Shown piece by piece: positions 30,381 to 39,792 of a DNA stretch of 64,000 bases (positions are counted from its first letter, which is position 1; every line of letters starts with the position of its first letter). Under the pieces are notes generated by a model. The model was not told the origin of the DNA, made no database searches, and worked only from the letters and a program-made list of their open reading frames with translations. The stretch lies in the NCBI GenBank assembly GCA_016841485.1, contig JAENZA010000004.1:21480-85479 (forward strand). Reading direction: 5' to 3'. This DNA comes from Methanobacteriota archaeon. GTDB taxonomy: Archaea; Halobacteriota; Methanomicrobia; Methanomicrobiales; Methanomicrobiaceae. A program made the position numbers and the translations under genes.

Positions 30381-32654
30381 TTATTTTTTGTAGGGGCGCT
30401 GCATGAGCGCAACAATTGTTTCTGCTGTCTTTTTCCCGATTCCTTCGACCTGCATGAGGTGTTCTGCATCAGCGCAGAGGACATCCCGGAGGGTTCCGAA
30501 GTGCCGGAGCAGGAGCCGGGCATGGTGGACGCCGATTCCCGGAAATGACGAAAGGATGTACTCCTGCTGTTCGGTATCGGAATGGTAGGGTTTTCTTGAA
30601 TGAAGGCTCGGGGGGGTGCTGCCGGTCTCCAGCCTGCGCGCAATGATATAGAGCATCTCTGCCGTTTCTTCCGGGGAGGATGTATAGAGTATCGTTACTC
30701 CCATGTCGATACCAATCGACGCAAGAACACCCCGTATGGCATTGGGAGCAATATTTCGCTGACTGAAGAGGTTCTCGCCCTCGATGATGAGGATGGGGCG
30801 ACTCACCCGTGCAGAAAGGCGCCGGAGTTGTCCGAGGAGATCCCGGTCAACAAGACTGTCGGCAAAATCCTTCGTCGTCTTTCGTTCGACCAGTATCTGG
30901 TCCCCGATGGCATAGTCCCCGTCTTCAAGGCGCTGCACGGCGATGGCGACGCCTTTTGTGTGAAGACACTCGACGACACGGGACGACGTTTCCCTATCGT
31001 CGGCAATCACGGACGGCCGATCACTGAGAAATGCGTCGATACTCGTCTGGGTGTGGTCCGGCTCATGGTCCTGATTTCTGTGGGGTTCATCTTCTTTTTT
31101 ACTGAAAATGCCCGGGCTTCGCCGCAGTGATGAGATCTCCTTGTGCATGGATTTCTCCTTGGACTGGCTGACCCAGCGGTAGGCCTCGTCGCTGGTCCCC
31201 TTGGTGACCAGGATGATGATGGTCCCGGCGCCATGCCGGCCGGTCCGCCCTTTGCGCTGGATGCTGCGGATTTCGGAGGGGACGGCTTCATAGAAGATGA
31301 CGAGATCGGTTGAGGGAACGTCAAGACCCTCCTCGCCGACGGATGTTGCAACAAGGACCCGGAACTCCCCGTTCCTGAATCGTTCCATTGTTCTGAGCTG
31401 TTCCTTCTGTGAAAGGCCCCGTTCCGTATCCTTCGATGCCTGGCCGACAAATCTCTCGCAGTCAACCCCGTGGGCCTTCAGGTAATCGACGAGAATCTGG
31501 ACCGTATCACGGAAGGTGGCAAATACGATGACGCGGCTTTTGGGATAGAGTTCGAGCTGGCGCTGCACCAGCTCGAGCACCATCTCCCGTTTCGGGTGGA
31601 GTTCGGTTTCCCAGGTCTGTGCCATCGCGTGGAGTTCGCAAAATATGCTGTCCCCCGCGAGGCGTTTGCTGGCTTTCGATGCGGTCGGGTCATCCCCCTC
31701 GCGGGTGAGCTTCTGCAGGTACCCCTTCAGGGCCTCGCTGCCCTGCCCTTCGGCAAGTGCCGTTGCATGGCGCAGTTTCATGCACTCCGCAAGAATGGAA
31801 GCCGCAATGAATCCTGAGGTATCTTTTTTCTTGATCCTTGACTGGATCTGTGCCTGAATAGCCTGGATGCCCTTCATCGTCAGTTTGTCGGGGGAGGGTA
31901 CCCGAAACCCCAGTCCGGAGAGCGTCTGGAGACGGGATGCGAGCATGGATTCGAGTGACCGGACGGCAAATGCCAGTTCCGGCGGGAGATCGACCGAGAT
32001 GTAGGTAAGTTCGCGTTCGTGGATGTAGGGTTTTACATCCGGGTCGGTTTCGGTTCGGCTTTCGACGGAATCAATGCCCATATTGATGCAGATGTCGTGG
32101 ATCTTCTCCTCGTTGCTGCCGGGGGATGCGGTCATCGCAAGGACGAGGGGGTGTGTTGCCGTACGATGGTATTCACCCGCGATGAACACATACGAATAAT
32201 TGCCGACCGCCCGGTGGCATTCGTCGATAATGAGAAGGGAAACATCGGAAAAATCGTATCTTCCGGCAAGGATATCGTTTTTTATCACCTGCGGCGTTGC
32301 AAAGATGTACCGGCTTTTTTTCCAGATCTCCGTGCGCTTTGCGGTCGGGGTTTCACCGGTAAACATGGCAGAACCCACAACATCGTCTGACGGGGATGGA
32401 GGTTCCAGCAGGTACTGCGAAAAGAAGCGGAAATGCTGTTCCACGAGGGGCTTTGTCGGGGCCATCATGAGCAGTTTTCCGCCGAAATTTTTCATTCTCG
32501 ATGCGGCGACAATGAGCCCGATGGCGGTCTTTCCAAGACCCGTCGGGAGAACGACCATCGTATTTCCCAGGAGTGCCGTTGCGGCTATGGAAAGCTGATA
32601 CTCGCGTTCTTCAATATGTTCCGGCAGAATAAGGGGGTGAGTGAGGTAGTTCAT
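30381..32654 (-). CDS. hef: Hef, SF2 helicase-XPF/ERCC4 nuclease
   Basis: Archaeal homologue of FANCM/XPF that remodels and cuts stalled replication forks (757 aa). The helicase half has Walker A PTGLGKT (37-43), the DECH box and RecA2 motif QRKGRTGRHG. The nuclease half has ADDRE and catalytic ERKTTKDF at 590-597. The C-terminus holds tandem helix-hairpin-helix repeats (SFPGIGVHHARLLL, QVEGIGKKTAETIV) for dimerisation and DNA binding. All active-site residues are present. It overlaps glyS by ATGA. Confidence 0.95.
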   Translation of the reverse strand: MNYLTHPLILPEHIEEREYQLSIAATALLGNTMVVLPTGLGKTAIGLIVAASRMKNFGGKLLMMAPTKPLVEQHFRFFSQYLLEPPSPSDDVVGSAMFTGETPTAKRTEIWKKSRYIFATPQVIKNDILAGRYDFSDVSLLIIDECHRAVGNYSYVFIAGEYHRTATHPLVLAMTASPGSNEEKIHDICINMGIDSVESRTETDPDVKPYIHERELTYISVDLPPELAFAVRSLESMLASRLQTLSGLGFRVPSPDKLTMKGIQAIQAQIQSRIKKKDTSGFIAASILAECMKLRHATALAEGQGSEALKGYLQKLTREGDDPTASKASKRLAGDSIFCELHAMAQTWETELHPKREMVLELVQRQLELYPKSRVIVFATFRDTVQILVDYLKAHGVDCERFVGQASKDTERGLSQKEQLRTMERFRNGEFRVLVATSVGEEGLDVPSTDLVIFYEAVPSEIRSIQRKGRTGRHGAGTIIILVTKGTSDEAYRWVSQSKEKSMHKEISSLRRSPGIFSKKEDEPHRNQDHEPDHTQTSIDAFLSDRPSVIADDRETSSRVVECLHTKGVAIAVQRLEDGDYAIGDQILVERKTTKDFADSLVDRDLLGQLRRLSARVSRPILIIEGENLFSQRNIAPNAIRGVLASIGIDMGVTILYTSSPEETAEMLYIIARRLETGSTPPSLHSRKPYHSDTEQQEYILSSFPGIGVHHARLLLRHFGTLRDVLCADAEHLMQVEGIGKKTAETIVALMQRPYKK

Positions 32655-34378
32655 TCTTCATTCTTCAGATCGGCAAACCGGGTGCGGCCACTGATAAGCC
32701 CCTCGAGTGTTGCATATAATGCGTCGGTGGGGATGCGTACCTGTTCCATGCTGTCCCTGTCACGAAGGGTAGCTGTGTGATCTTCCAGGGTGTCGTAGTC
32801 AACTGTTATGGCATAGGGGGTGCCGATCTCGTCCTGCCGGCGATATCTTCTCCCGATTGCACCGTTGTCATCATACTGGGTAAGAATGTTGTGGGTCGTC
32901 AGATCCTCCGTCACCGAACGGGCGATTCCCTCAAGGCCGTCACGGTTCACAAGAGGAAAGACTGCCACCTGGACTGGTGCGATGGGGGGAGGGAAATGGA
33001 GGATCCTCCGTATTTCGCCTTCGACCTCTTCCTCGTCATAGGCATGCTCGAGGGCACAGTAGAGAATGCGGTCGATGCCGTAGGAGGGTTCGATGACATG
33101 GGGCATGATCTCTTCGCCCCGGACTTCGACGGTCTCTTCCCGGATTTCGAAGAGTTCCGAGGGGATGAAGTACTCCTTGCCATCGACAACCACGGTTGCG
33201 CCTTTCTCCGTCGGTTCGGCCGAGGAGAGGGCGTCGGCGATGGCCTTTGCCTTTCCCCGGTACTTCGGGCCGAGTGCGCCCATGTCGGGCAGGATGCGCC
33301 TGCGCTCCTCCGTGCGGACCTCGGTGAAGGGGATAAAGACGGTGAAGGCATCGCCGCTCTCTGCAGCATGGGCCTTAAGGTCATAGTCCGTCCGATCCGC
33401 GATGCCGACGGTTTCGACCCATCCGAACCGTTCGGAATATATCTCCGCATCCCAGCAGTCGAGCGCGTAATGGGCGCATTCGGTCGGGAGGTGCTGACGG
33501 AACCGGAGTCTGTCCGGGCGGATACCCACAGACATCAGAATTTCATGGGTCAGTGCGATGTAGTACGCCACATATTCGTTTGCCACCAGTCCCGAATCAA
33601 CGGCGCCCCGCATCGATGTAGTCACGGGAGCGTCGCCTGCCATCTGCTGCGTTTGTCCCCAGAGCGGGATGACATAGTCGGCATACCGTGAGAAGGCAGG
33701 GTGGGTCTTGTGTTCCGGGTGGATGAAGATCTCGGCTTCGGCCTGGGTAAATTCACGGAGACGGATCATCCCCTGTCGTGGAGATATTTCATTGCGATAG
33801 GACTTTCCAATCTGTACTGCGCCGAATGGAAGTTTTTCCCGGTAAAAACGTGACAGACGGTTGAAATCGGTAAAGATGCCCTGGGCGGTTTCGGGGCGGA
33901 GGTATCCAGTGCGCTGGGCGCCGGGACCGATGCCGGTCTTAAACATCAGATTGAAATGGAATACCTCCACCTCACCCATCGATTCGCCGCAGGAAGGGCA
34001 GGGAAGACCCGCAATGCAATCCTTCAGGCCTTCGATGCTCAGGGCATCGGCGCCCGGGGTGCCGTGTTCCTCGGCAATGTGATCGGCACGGTGATATTCC
34101 TTGCAGTGGGGGCACTGGCACATCTTATCTGCAAAGCCCTTGACATGACCCGAAGCGATGTAGATGGATTCAACGCCGATTGTTGGGGCTTCGATCTCAT
34201 AATAGCCCTCCTGGATAATGTAAAAATTTCTCCAGAGGTTTTCGATCTTCCTTTTGAGCATCGCCCCCAGTGGACCATAATCAATAAATCCCGCCACGGA
34301 TCCGTAGCATTCTGACGAGGGCCAGACAAATCCCCTTCTTCGTGCGAGTTCAATAACGTTATCGTAAATATCGGCCAT
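32651..34378 (-). CDS. glyS: Glycyl-tRNA synthetase (alpha2 class II)
   Basis: Charges tRNA-Gly. The 575-aa protein is the eukaryote/archaeal dimer type. It shows an early RRGFVWPSSECYG segment, a zinc-binding insertion CQCPHC...CPSCGE, class II motif 2 (YRNEISPRQGMIRLREFTQ) and motif 3 (PSYGIDRILYC). The C-terminal anticodon-binding domain starts near IAPVQVAVFPLV. It is first in a glyS-hef pair. Upstream 141 bases are shared with the divergent HTH gene. Confidence 0.96.
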   Translation of the reverse strand: MADIYDNVIELARRRGFVWPSSECYGSVAGFIDYGPLGAMLKRKIENLWRNFYIIQEGYYEIEAPTIGVESIYIASGHVKGFADKMCQCPHCKEYHRADHIAEEHGTPGADALSIEGLKDCIAGLPCPSCGESMGEVEVFHFNLMFKTGIGPGAQRTGYLRPETAQGIFTDFNRLSRFYREKLPFGAVQIGKSYRNEISPRQGMIRLREFTQAEAEIFIHPEHKTHPAFSRYADYVIPLWGQTQQMAGDAPVTTSMRGAVDSGLVANEYVAYYIALTHEILMSVGIRPDRLRFRQHLPTECAHYALDCWDAEIYSERFGWVETVGIADRTDYDLKAHAAESGDAFTVFIPFTEVRTEERRRILPDMGALGPKYRGKAKAIADALSSAEPTEKGATVVVDGKEYFIPSELFEIREETVEVRGEEIMPHVIEPSYGIDRILYCALEHAYDEEEVEGEIRRILHFPPPIAPVQVAVFPLVNRDGLEGIARSVTEDLTTHNILTQYDDNGAIGRRYRRQDEIGTPYAITVDYDTLEDHTATLRDRDSMEQVRIPTDALYATLEGLISGRTRFADLKNEE

Positions 34379-34519
34379 TTGAATTCCCTGAAGTTGATAG
34401 TACTTTTACCCCGTGATTATAAAACATATTTTAAAAGACCGAATTTTCCCCCATGCACACAAGAAAACTATTATATCAAATCGTGGACATTATAAACCAG
34501 ATTAAAGGGGTGCGAGCCT

Positions 34520-35155
34520 ATGCGGGAAAGTAAAAATAAAAAGAAGGTACGGATGAATCAGAGGAAGCAGGAACTTCTTGATCTCTTTACCAACATTACC
34601 AGCAAGACCACTATTGTGGAGCCGATGCGAAAAATTCACGGTACACTCAGGGACAAAGAGGCCATTGAGCGTGAAGTTACCCTCATCATGCGTGAGGTCC
34701 TGGACCAGGGGTATTTCAAGACCAAACTTGCACCCCGGCAGCTGGCCCAGCTGGTCTGTTCGTATTATGACGGGAAGAACGATACCGAGATCGCCCGGGC
34801 ACTTGGGGACGAGAAATTGTCCAAGACGGTGGCACGTGCCCGTGTGCGCCTGAAGCTCTTCCGGGATCTGGATTTCAAGATGCCGTTTGACCCAGAGCAG
34901 ATGGAGGTCCTCCTTGATTCCGGCAAGACCATGAAGGAGATCAGCGAGGAACTCGGCATCAGTCCCTCCACTCTCAGGGAATACCGGCATGTGATCGAAT
35001 CCCAGAGGGACCCTACCCTGGACCCCTTCCTTGAGCGGATTCGTGACGTGATGGAGGACCGTGACCTCACCGAGTCCATGACGGGCGGTCTTGTAAACGA
35101 CGGTCTCTCAGAGGCCATTGATATCACTGAAGCGGAACTTGCTGACCTCTCCTGA
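34520..35155 (+). CDS. Helix-turn-helix protein resembling conditioned medium-induced protein 4
   Basis: 211-aa cytoplasmic protein. It has a lysine-rich N-terminus, then a helical domain with YYDGKNDTEIARALGDEKLS (an HTH-like segment, ~89-108) and a second HTH-like segment MKEISEELGISPSTLREYR (~140-158). The layout resembles the haloarchaeal 'conditioned medium-induced protein 4' family; that match is from memory. GGGGTG upstream supports ATG 34520, and a TATA-like TTATATCA lies ~50 bases further up. DNA binding is inferred and the target unknown. Confidence 0.6.
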   Translation: MRESKNKKKVRMNQRKQELLDLFTNITSKTTIVEPMRKIHGTLRDKEAIEREVTLIMREVLDQGYFKTKLAPRQLAQLVCSYYDGKNDTEIARALGDEKLSKTVARARVRLKLFRDLDFKMPFDPEQMEVLLDSGKTMKEISEELGISPSTLREYRHVIESQRDPTLDPFLERIRDVMEDRDLTESMTGGLVNDGLSEAIDITEAELADLS

Positions 35156-35218
35156 TATCAACACTTCTTTCCCCGTTTTTACCGTCTGATTTTTCATTCA
35201 GGAGATCCATCTTTTTCT

Positions 35219-35872
35219 ATGAAGATCACGTGGCTCGGACATTCGTGCTTTTCCCTTGAAGGGACAAAAAAAGTATTGATAGATCCGTTTGTTCCCGGGG
35301 GCGGGGTTCCGGAAGACGCGGATATGATTGCACTCACTCATGGCCATGCCGATCATGTGGGTGAGACGGTACGGCTCGGCAGGAAGACCGTCGCCATCAA
35401 TGAAATCGGGAAGTACCTCGCAACCCTCGGCCTGGAGACCGAGTGCATGAACCTCGGGGGAACCATCGAAGTGGATGGGGTACGGTTCACGATGACCCCT
35501 GCACTCCATTCGGGATGGATGGAGATGGCAGGGCCGGGATTCTACGGCGGCGGTGCTGCAGGATTTGTCATTACGATGGACGGCGTCTCCGTCTATCATG
35601 CGGGTGATACCGCGCTCTTTTCAGATATGAAGCTCATAGGGGAGCTCTATCACCCGGATGTCGCCTGCCTGCCCATCGGCGGACGATATACGATGGGGCC
35701 TGCCGAGGCCATGATGGCCGCGGAGTTTGTGGGGGCCCCGGTGGTCATACCGATGCATTACAACACGTTCGATGTGATCCGGCAGGACGTGGATGCATTC
35801 AAAACGGCGGTGGAGCGGACGACCGATGTAACGGTGCAGGTCCTCTCCCCCGGAGAGTCGCTGGAACTCTAA
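35219..35872 (+). CDS. UPF0173 metal-dependent hydrolase
   Basis: 217-aa compact metallo-beta-lactamase-fold protein of the UPF0173/YtkL-like family. The zinc site is complete: opening ITWLGHSCF, THGHADH (40-46), the His in PALHSGW, Asp in YHAGDTALF, and His in IPMHYNTF. The natural substrate of this family is unknown. It is monocistronic and convergent with iscU. Confidence 0.9.
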   Translation: MKITWLGHSCFSLEGTKKVLIDPFVPGGGVPEDADMIALTHGHADHVGETVRLGRKTVAINEIGKYLATLGLETECMNLGGTIEVDGVRFTMTPALHSGWMEMAGPGFYGGGAAGFVITMDGVSVYHAGDTALFSDMKLIGELYHPDVACLPIGGRYTMGPAEAMMAAEFVGAPVVIPMHYNTFDVIRQDVDAFKTAVERTTDVTVQVLSPGESLEL

Positions 35873-35885
35873 AAAAAATATTTTT
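35871..35885. terminator. A8/T5 tract between convergent genes
   Basis: Eight A (T8 on the minus strand) and five T lie between the stops of the UPF0173 and iscU genes, giving T-run terminators on both strands. Confidence 0.5.
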
Positions 35886-35895
35886 GATTACCGGA

Positions 35896-36279
35896 TCATT
35901 TCCAGGGCTCGAGGCCCTGGTCCTTGCGGTAGAAATTGATTGCCCTGCGGATGGCGTCTTCGGCGATAACGGAACAGTGTATCTTCGGTTCGGGCAGGCC
36001 GCCCAGCGCCTCCACCACATCCATATTGGTGAGGTTCCATGCCTCTTCAATGGTCTTGCCCTTGATCATCTCGGTTGCCTGGCTGCTCGATGCAATGGCG
36101 GCGGCACAGCCAAGCGTCTTGAACGAGACATCGACGATGACATCGTCCTCGATCTTCAGGTAGAGTTTCATGCGGTCGCCGCACTCGGAGCTTCCGACTT
36201 CCACGACCACGGTTGGGTCTTCCATCTCCCCGACATTGCGGGGGTGTTCAAAGTGATCCATCACGGTTTCATTGTACAT
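35896..36279 (-). CDS. iscU: Iron-sulfur cluster scaffold IscU/NifU
   Basis: 127-aa scaffold for Fe-S assembly. The three ligand cysteines are Cys33 (in SSECGDRM, with the conserved Asp35), Cys58 (TLGCAAA) and Cys102 (KIHCSVIAEDAI). The last motif is the IscU LPPVK-region equivalent PEPKIHC. GGAG in the 17-base gap behind the cysteine desulfurase gene serves the start, so the pair is an operon. Confidence 0.95.
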   Translation of the reverse strand: MYNETVMDHFEHPRNVGEMEDPTVVVEVGSSECGDRMKLYLKIEDDVIVDVSFKTLGCAAAIASSSQATEMIKGKTIEEAWNLTNMDVVEALGGLPEPKIHCSVIAEDAIRRAINFYRKDQGLEPWK

Positions 36280-36296
36280 CTCTTCACACTCTCCTC

Positions 36297-37472
36297 TCAG
36301 AAGGATCCCATTTCCCTCAACCGTTCAATCACCTGAGGTAGAACGTCCAGTACATATTTGACCTCTTCCTTTGTATTATCATCCCCGAGTGTCAGGCGGA
36401 GCGATGAACGTCCGTGTGCCGGTGGCACCCCTATCGCACGGAGCACATGAGACATGTCCTCACTGCCTGAACTGCAGGCGCTGCCGATGGAGGCGTAGAT
36501 GCCCTTACTGTTGAGCAGTAGCAGTAACGCCTCCCCATCAAGTCCCGGAAATGAAAAGTGGGCGTTGTTTACGAGCCGTTCTTCGGGATGGCCATTATAA
36601 TGGCTGTCGGGGATGCGTTCGGCGATGCCCTGTGCCAGCATGTCGCGAAGAGCGCCCACCTTTTGCCGGTGGCCGGTGATATCCGCGGTGACCCGCTCGA
36701 TAGCAGCGCCGAGACCAACGATGCCGGGAACATTCTCCGTGCCTGCACGGTGTCCCTTCTCCTGGCCGCCCCCGTGGATCAGGTTATCGAGCCGGATGCC
36801 GTCACGGATGTAGAGTGCTCCGGTTCCTTTCGGCCCGAAGAACTTGTGCCCTGACAGTGAGAGGAGGTCGATATTCATGGCCTTGACATCGATTGGCATA
36901 TGCCCGATTGCCTGAACGGCATCGGTATGAAAGCAGATGTCGTGATCATGGGCAATTGCCCCGATTTCCCGTACCGGCTGAATGGTGCCGACCTCGTTAT
37001 TGGCCATCATGACGGAGATGAGCGTCGTTTCCGGGGTGATGGCAGCCTCAACATCGCCGGGGTCGACAAGCCCGTGCTGGTCGACCGGGAGATAGGTGAC
37101 CGTCCATCCCTGTGTTTCGAGATATTCACAGGTATGGAGAATTGCATGATGTTCGATGGAGGAGGTGATGATATGGTTTCCGTCCTGGTGCCGGGCAGAT
37201 GCCATCCCCTTGAGAGCCCAGTTGTCCGATTCGGTCCCGCCCGCGGTAAAAAATATCTCATGATCACTGCACCCGAGTGCAGCGGCGACCTGTCCACGAG
37301 CGGCTGCAATGGCCGCTCTGCTTGCATCGGAGAGGCGGTACAGTGAGGAGGGGTTGCCGAAATTTTTCGTAAAGAACGGGAGCATTGCACGAACGACGTC
37401 AGGATGTGTCGGTGTCGTAGCAGAATGGTCAAGATAGACGGTCGGGACGTCCGGTGAGTGGGATTGGTTCAT
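36297..37472 (-). CDS. iscS: Cysteine desulfurase NifS/IscS
   Basis: PLP enzyme that takes sulfur from cysteine for Fe-S clusters (391 aa). YLDHSATTPTHP opens the fold, SSIEHHAIL contains the PLP-stacking His, Lys210 in SLSGHKFFGPKG binds PLP, and the catalytic loop Cys333 lies in GSACSSGSE. The Cys loop is the longer group I type that pairs with IscU. It is the first gene of the desulfurase-scaffold pair. The divergent upstream region borders the rolling-circle initiator locus. Confidence 0.96.
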   Translation of the reverse strand: MNQSHSPDVPTVYLDHSATTPTHPDVVRAMLPFFTKNFGNPSSLYRLSDASRAAIAAARGQVAAALGCSDHEIFFTAGGTESDNWALKGMASARHQDGNHIITSSIEHHAILHTCEYLETQGWTVTYLPVDQHGLVDPGDVEAAITPETTLISVMMANNEVGTIQPVREIGAIAHDHDICFHTDAVQAIGHMPIDVKAMNIDLLSLSGHKFFGPKGTGALYIRDGIRLDNLIHGGGQEKGHRAGTENVPGIVGLGAAIERVTADITGHRQKVGALRDMLAQGIAERIPDSHYNGHPEERLVNNAHFSFPGLDGEALLLLLNSKGIYASIGSACSSGSEDMSHVLRAIGVPPAHGRSSLRLTLGDDNTKEEVKYVLDVLPQVIERLREMGSF

Positions 37473-37582
37473 AAAATCGCATTTGGATTCTCTAATTCTG
37501 GAACCTTATGCTTTTCGGGAAATGCAAATTGAAAAGAAAAATCCTGCATTCCCGAGAGGATGTAGTCAAGGGAGTAGACCCA

Positions 37583-37656
37583 GGCGCGACCCGACGAGGC
37601 GTCGCGCCGACCCTGCGAAGCAGGTTGGGATATATCCCATCCTGAGGCCGAAGGCC
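37583..37656. repeat. Cluster of four hairpins, candidate rolling-circle origin
   Basis: Four perfect inverted repeats occur in 74 bases: GGCGCGAC/GTCGCGCC (37583-37608, 10-base loop), CCTGC-GAA-GCAGG (37612-37624), the palindrome TGGGATATATCCCA (37626-37639) and GGCC-GAA-GGCC (37646-37656). The second contains GCGAAGC, a DNA mini-hairpin known for exceptional stability. It lies ~70 bases upstream of a rolling-circle initiator gene. Origin function is inferred. Confidence 0.55.
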
Positions 37657-37724
37657 GAATCTCTCTTGGCTGATATAGACTAACTCACACAGAGGCAGTA
37701 GGGGCACCGTCATTAACCAAACTT

Positions 37725-38600
37725 TTGAGAGAAGTCCAGAGGGATCAACACCTACGGAAATACTCAAAAATCGTCTGGCAGTATGTGACCTATCTCAAGC
37801 AGATAGAGAAGGCCTGCTTCATCATCTCAGGATATGATCTCCAGGAGAACCGGAGTGCAACCAATGTAGGGAGCTACATCCACAGATGGACCGAGGTCTA
37901 CCGCAAGCGACAGCTCGCACGACTTTACAAGCTCGATGACTGGTGGAAGGAGAATAAAGGACCCGTGACAATGCTCACCCTCACCACCTACCAGGATGGA
38001 GAATATTCCAGGTCCATGAAGGGGGAGCTGGTATCCATCGAGGAAAGTTTTGAAATCCTCAAAGACGGATGGGACAAGCTCTCAAAGATTCTCAGGAAAT
38101 ACCTCCCTGGCATCCCGTATATCTGGGTGGTGGAACCGCACAAGACCGGATACCCTCACCGGCATGTTATCCTCTTTACCGCGGTCCCGGAAGACCTACA
38201 GGAAAAGATCAAACACCTGTGGTCGGAAAAATACTGTGCAGGGTCGATGGATCACGGGGTAGATTTTACCCTCACAACACCGGACGAGGATATTGATTGT
38301 ATCCGTAACTACCTGATGAAATACATTGCAAAGGGATTCATCTCAACTGGTTCGAAGTTCACCGAAACACCGTGGACCAAACAAGAACTGGTCTATAACG
38401 CCATCATCTGGGACAAGAAGTACAGGACCTTCCAACCTTCACGGGCATTACAGAAAGTCATGAAGAAGGAAGAGAAGGAGAATGATGCGTTCTGGTGGTT
38501 CATGGGAGAATCAGAATATGAAGAACCAGGAACCGATGAACGGGTCAGATATCTGATGTGGGAACGGTTCTACATCCCGGAGTGGTTGCCATTTAGGTAA
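37725..38600 (+). CDS. HUH-family rolling-circle replication initiator (Rep)
   Basis: 291-aa protein with the three rolling-circle Rep motifs in order: motif 1 MLTLTTYQDG (83-92), metal-binding motif 2 PHRHVILF with His145 and His147, and motif 3 NYLMKYIAKG with candidate nucleophiles Tyr196 and Tyr200 and conserved Lys199 and Lys203. Such enzymes nick one strand at a hairpin origin in small plasmids and ssDNA or pleomorphic viruses. TTG 37725 is the only in-frame start after the stop at 37671. No ATG is available and no good Shine-Dalgarno is seen. All motifs are intact, so this is not an obvious pseudogene. No partitioning, capsid or integrase gene is beside it. Confidence 0.82.
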   Translation: MREVQRDQHLRKYSKIVWQYVTYLKQIEKACFIISGYDLQENRSATNVGSYIHRWTEVYRKRQLARLYKLDDWWKENKGPVTMLTLTTYQDGEYSRSMKGELVSIEESFEILKDGWDKLSKILRKYLPGIPYIWVVEPHKTGYPHRHVILFTAVPEDLQEKIKHLWSEKYCAGSMDHGVDFTLTTPDEDIDCIRNYLMKYIAKGFISTGSKFTETPWTKQELVYNAIIWDKKYRTFQPSRALQKVMKKEEKENDAFWWFMGESEYEEPGTDERVRYLMWERFYIPEWLPFR

Positions 38601-38714
38601 AATTAATATCTTTTTTGTTATTTTTTCTCACAAAATTTTATATTATAATAAGAAAGATAAAAATTTGTATTTATCAGGTCCTAAGGAGTAGATTCACATC
38701 ATTGAGGAGTAAAA

Positions 38715-39125
38715 ATGTGGGAAATTGAACAGCATCTTCAAACAGATGAGATTGTAGAATTTGTTGAAAATCCGGCATGGGTATGTTATTGGCCATGGTT
38801 TTTACTAGCCTTATTGTTTATCTGGACGATTTTCATCCCGGCCCTAATTATCTTCTATGTGGCATTACATAGAGAATCGTCAAAATGTATTATCACAAAT
38901 AAACGAGTGGCTGCAAGAATTGGTATAGTATCTGAAAGATTCAAGGCACTACCTTATACCCATATAACTTCAGTTGGACTCAGACAAGGGATAATGGGGA
39001 AAATTTTCAATTATGGTGATATTCCCGTTGATACTTCGGGATCAGGAACGGGTATAGATATTGTATTTCGTTGCATGCCCGACCCACTTAAGATAAAGAA
39101 AATGATTGATAACCATATTCCATAA
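38715..39125 (+). CDS. Membrane protein with bacterial PH (YdbT-like) domain
   Basis: 136-aa protein. Two close hydrophobic segments (~22-50, WPWFLLALLFIWTIFIPALI) form a membrane hairpin, followed by a bPH2-type domain: CIITNKRVAARIGIVSERFKA and LPYTHITSVGLRQG are the family's strands. The gene is markedly more AT-rich than the chromosomal neighbours and follows the Rep gene, so it probably belongs to the element. The role is unknown; bPH2 proteins are often stress or envelope linked. Confidence 0.78.
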   Translation: MWEIEQHLQTDEIVEFVENPAWVCYWPWFLLALLFIWTIFIPALIIFYVALHRESSKCIITNKRVAARIGIVSERFKALPYTHITSVGLRQGIMGKIFNYGDIPVDTSGSGTGIDIVFRCMPDPLKIKKMIDNHIP

Positions 39126-39792
39126 TTTTGGTCTTTAATAAGGTTAGAATCAACCAACCTTCATGAGGGATAAGGAAGCGAAGAACGAATTAGTTACAAT
39201 ATCTATATCATATTATAATCAAATATGTATTACAATAATTGTAAATATATTGTATGATCGTCATTCTAAAAAAAAATTTACTTTTTTTTAGTAAATTTAC
39301 TAAATTTTGTAGAACAAAAAAAAAGAGAATATTTGTTATTTTTTAGTAAATTAAAAAAATTAGTAAATTTAGAATTTTCTTAGAACGAAAAAAACAATAT
39401 AATTTTAGCAGAAATGAATGGCCTACGGGCATCATATTCAAGGCTACATTATTGAATCTCGCGCGTTGTATATATATCATGTGAAACACAGAGATATTCA
39501 TATACAGAATTAAATAGCTCCTTTTGGCAAAAGACGCGATTAAATACGATAGATATATGTAATTGGTAATAAAACAAAATTAACATTTTAATGAATTTAA
39601 CTTTTTAAGGTACTAGTAATTTATATACTGTAAATATTTTACACTGATTGTAGAAAGGGGTCATACCCAAAGAAAAGAAAAATTGCTCAATAAGTGCTTT
39701 CAGCACTTAGCTAATAGAAAGAATGACTTGCACACTATATCTTCATTCTATCTATTTAGTTTTTGTTAGTATAATGAATAAATATTGACTGA
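39126..39792. other. 667-bp AT-rich gene-free region with iterated palindromes
   Basis: No convincing coding frame. Composition is far more AT-rich than the rest of the window. TTAGTAAATT occurs three times (starting ~39288, ~39342, 39360). The first copy is inside the palindrome TAGTAAATTTACTA (39289-39302) and also pairs with AAATTTACT at 39274-39282. Two imperfect ~36-bp direct repeats (~39288-39325 and ~39360-39394) each end in TAGAAC plus an A-run. A separate hairpin TAAGTGCT-TTC-AGCACTTA is at 39691-39709. It could be an origin, a partition site or a mobile-element end. Confidence 0.6.

Noticed and set aside
37492..37767. 91-codon minus-strand frame over the hairpin cluster
   Set aside because: No start signal, overlaps structured DNA and rep, resembles nothing.
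39691..39709. TAAGTGCT-TTC-AGCACTTA as a Rho-independent-type terminator
   Set aside because: No T-run follows and no gene ends nearby, so it is only recorded as part of the AT-rich region.
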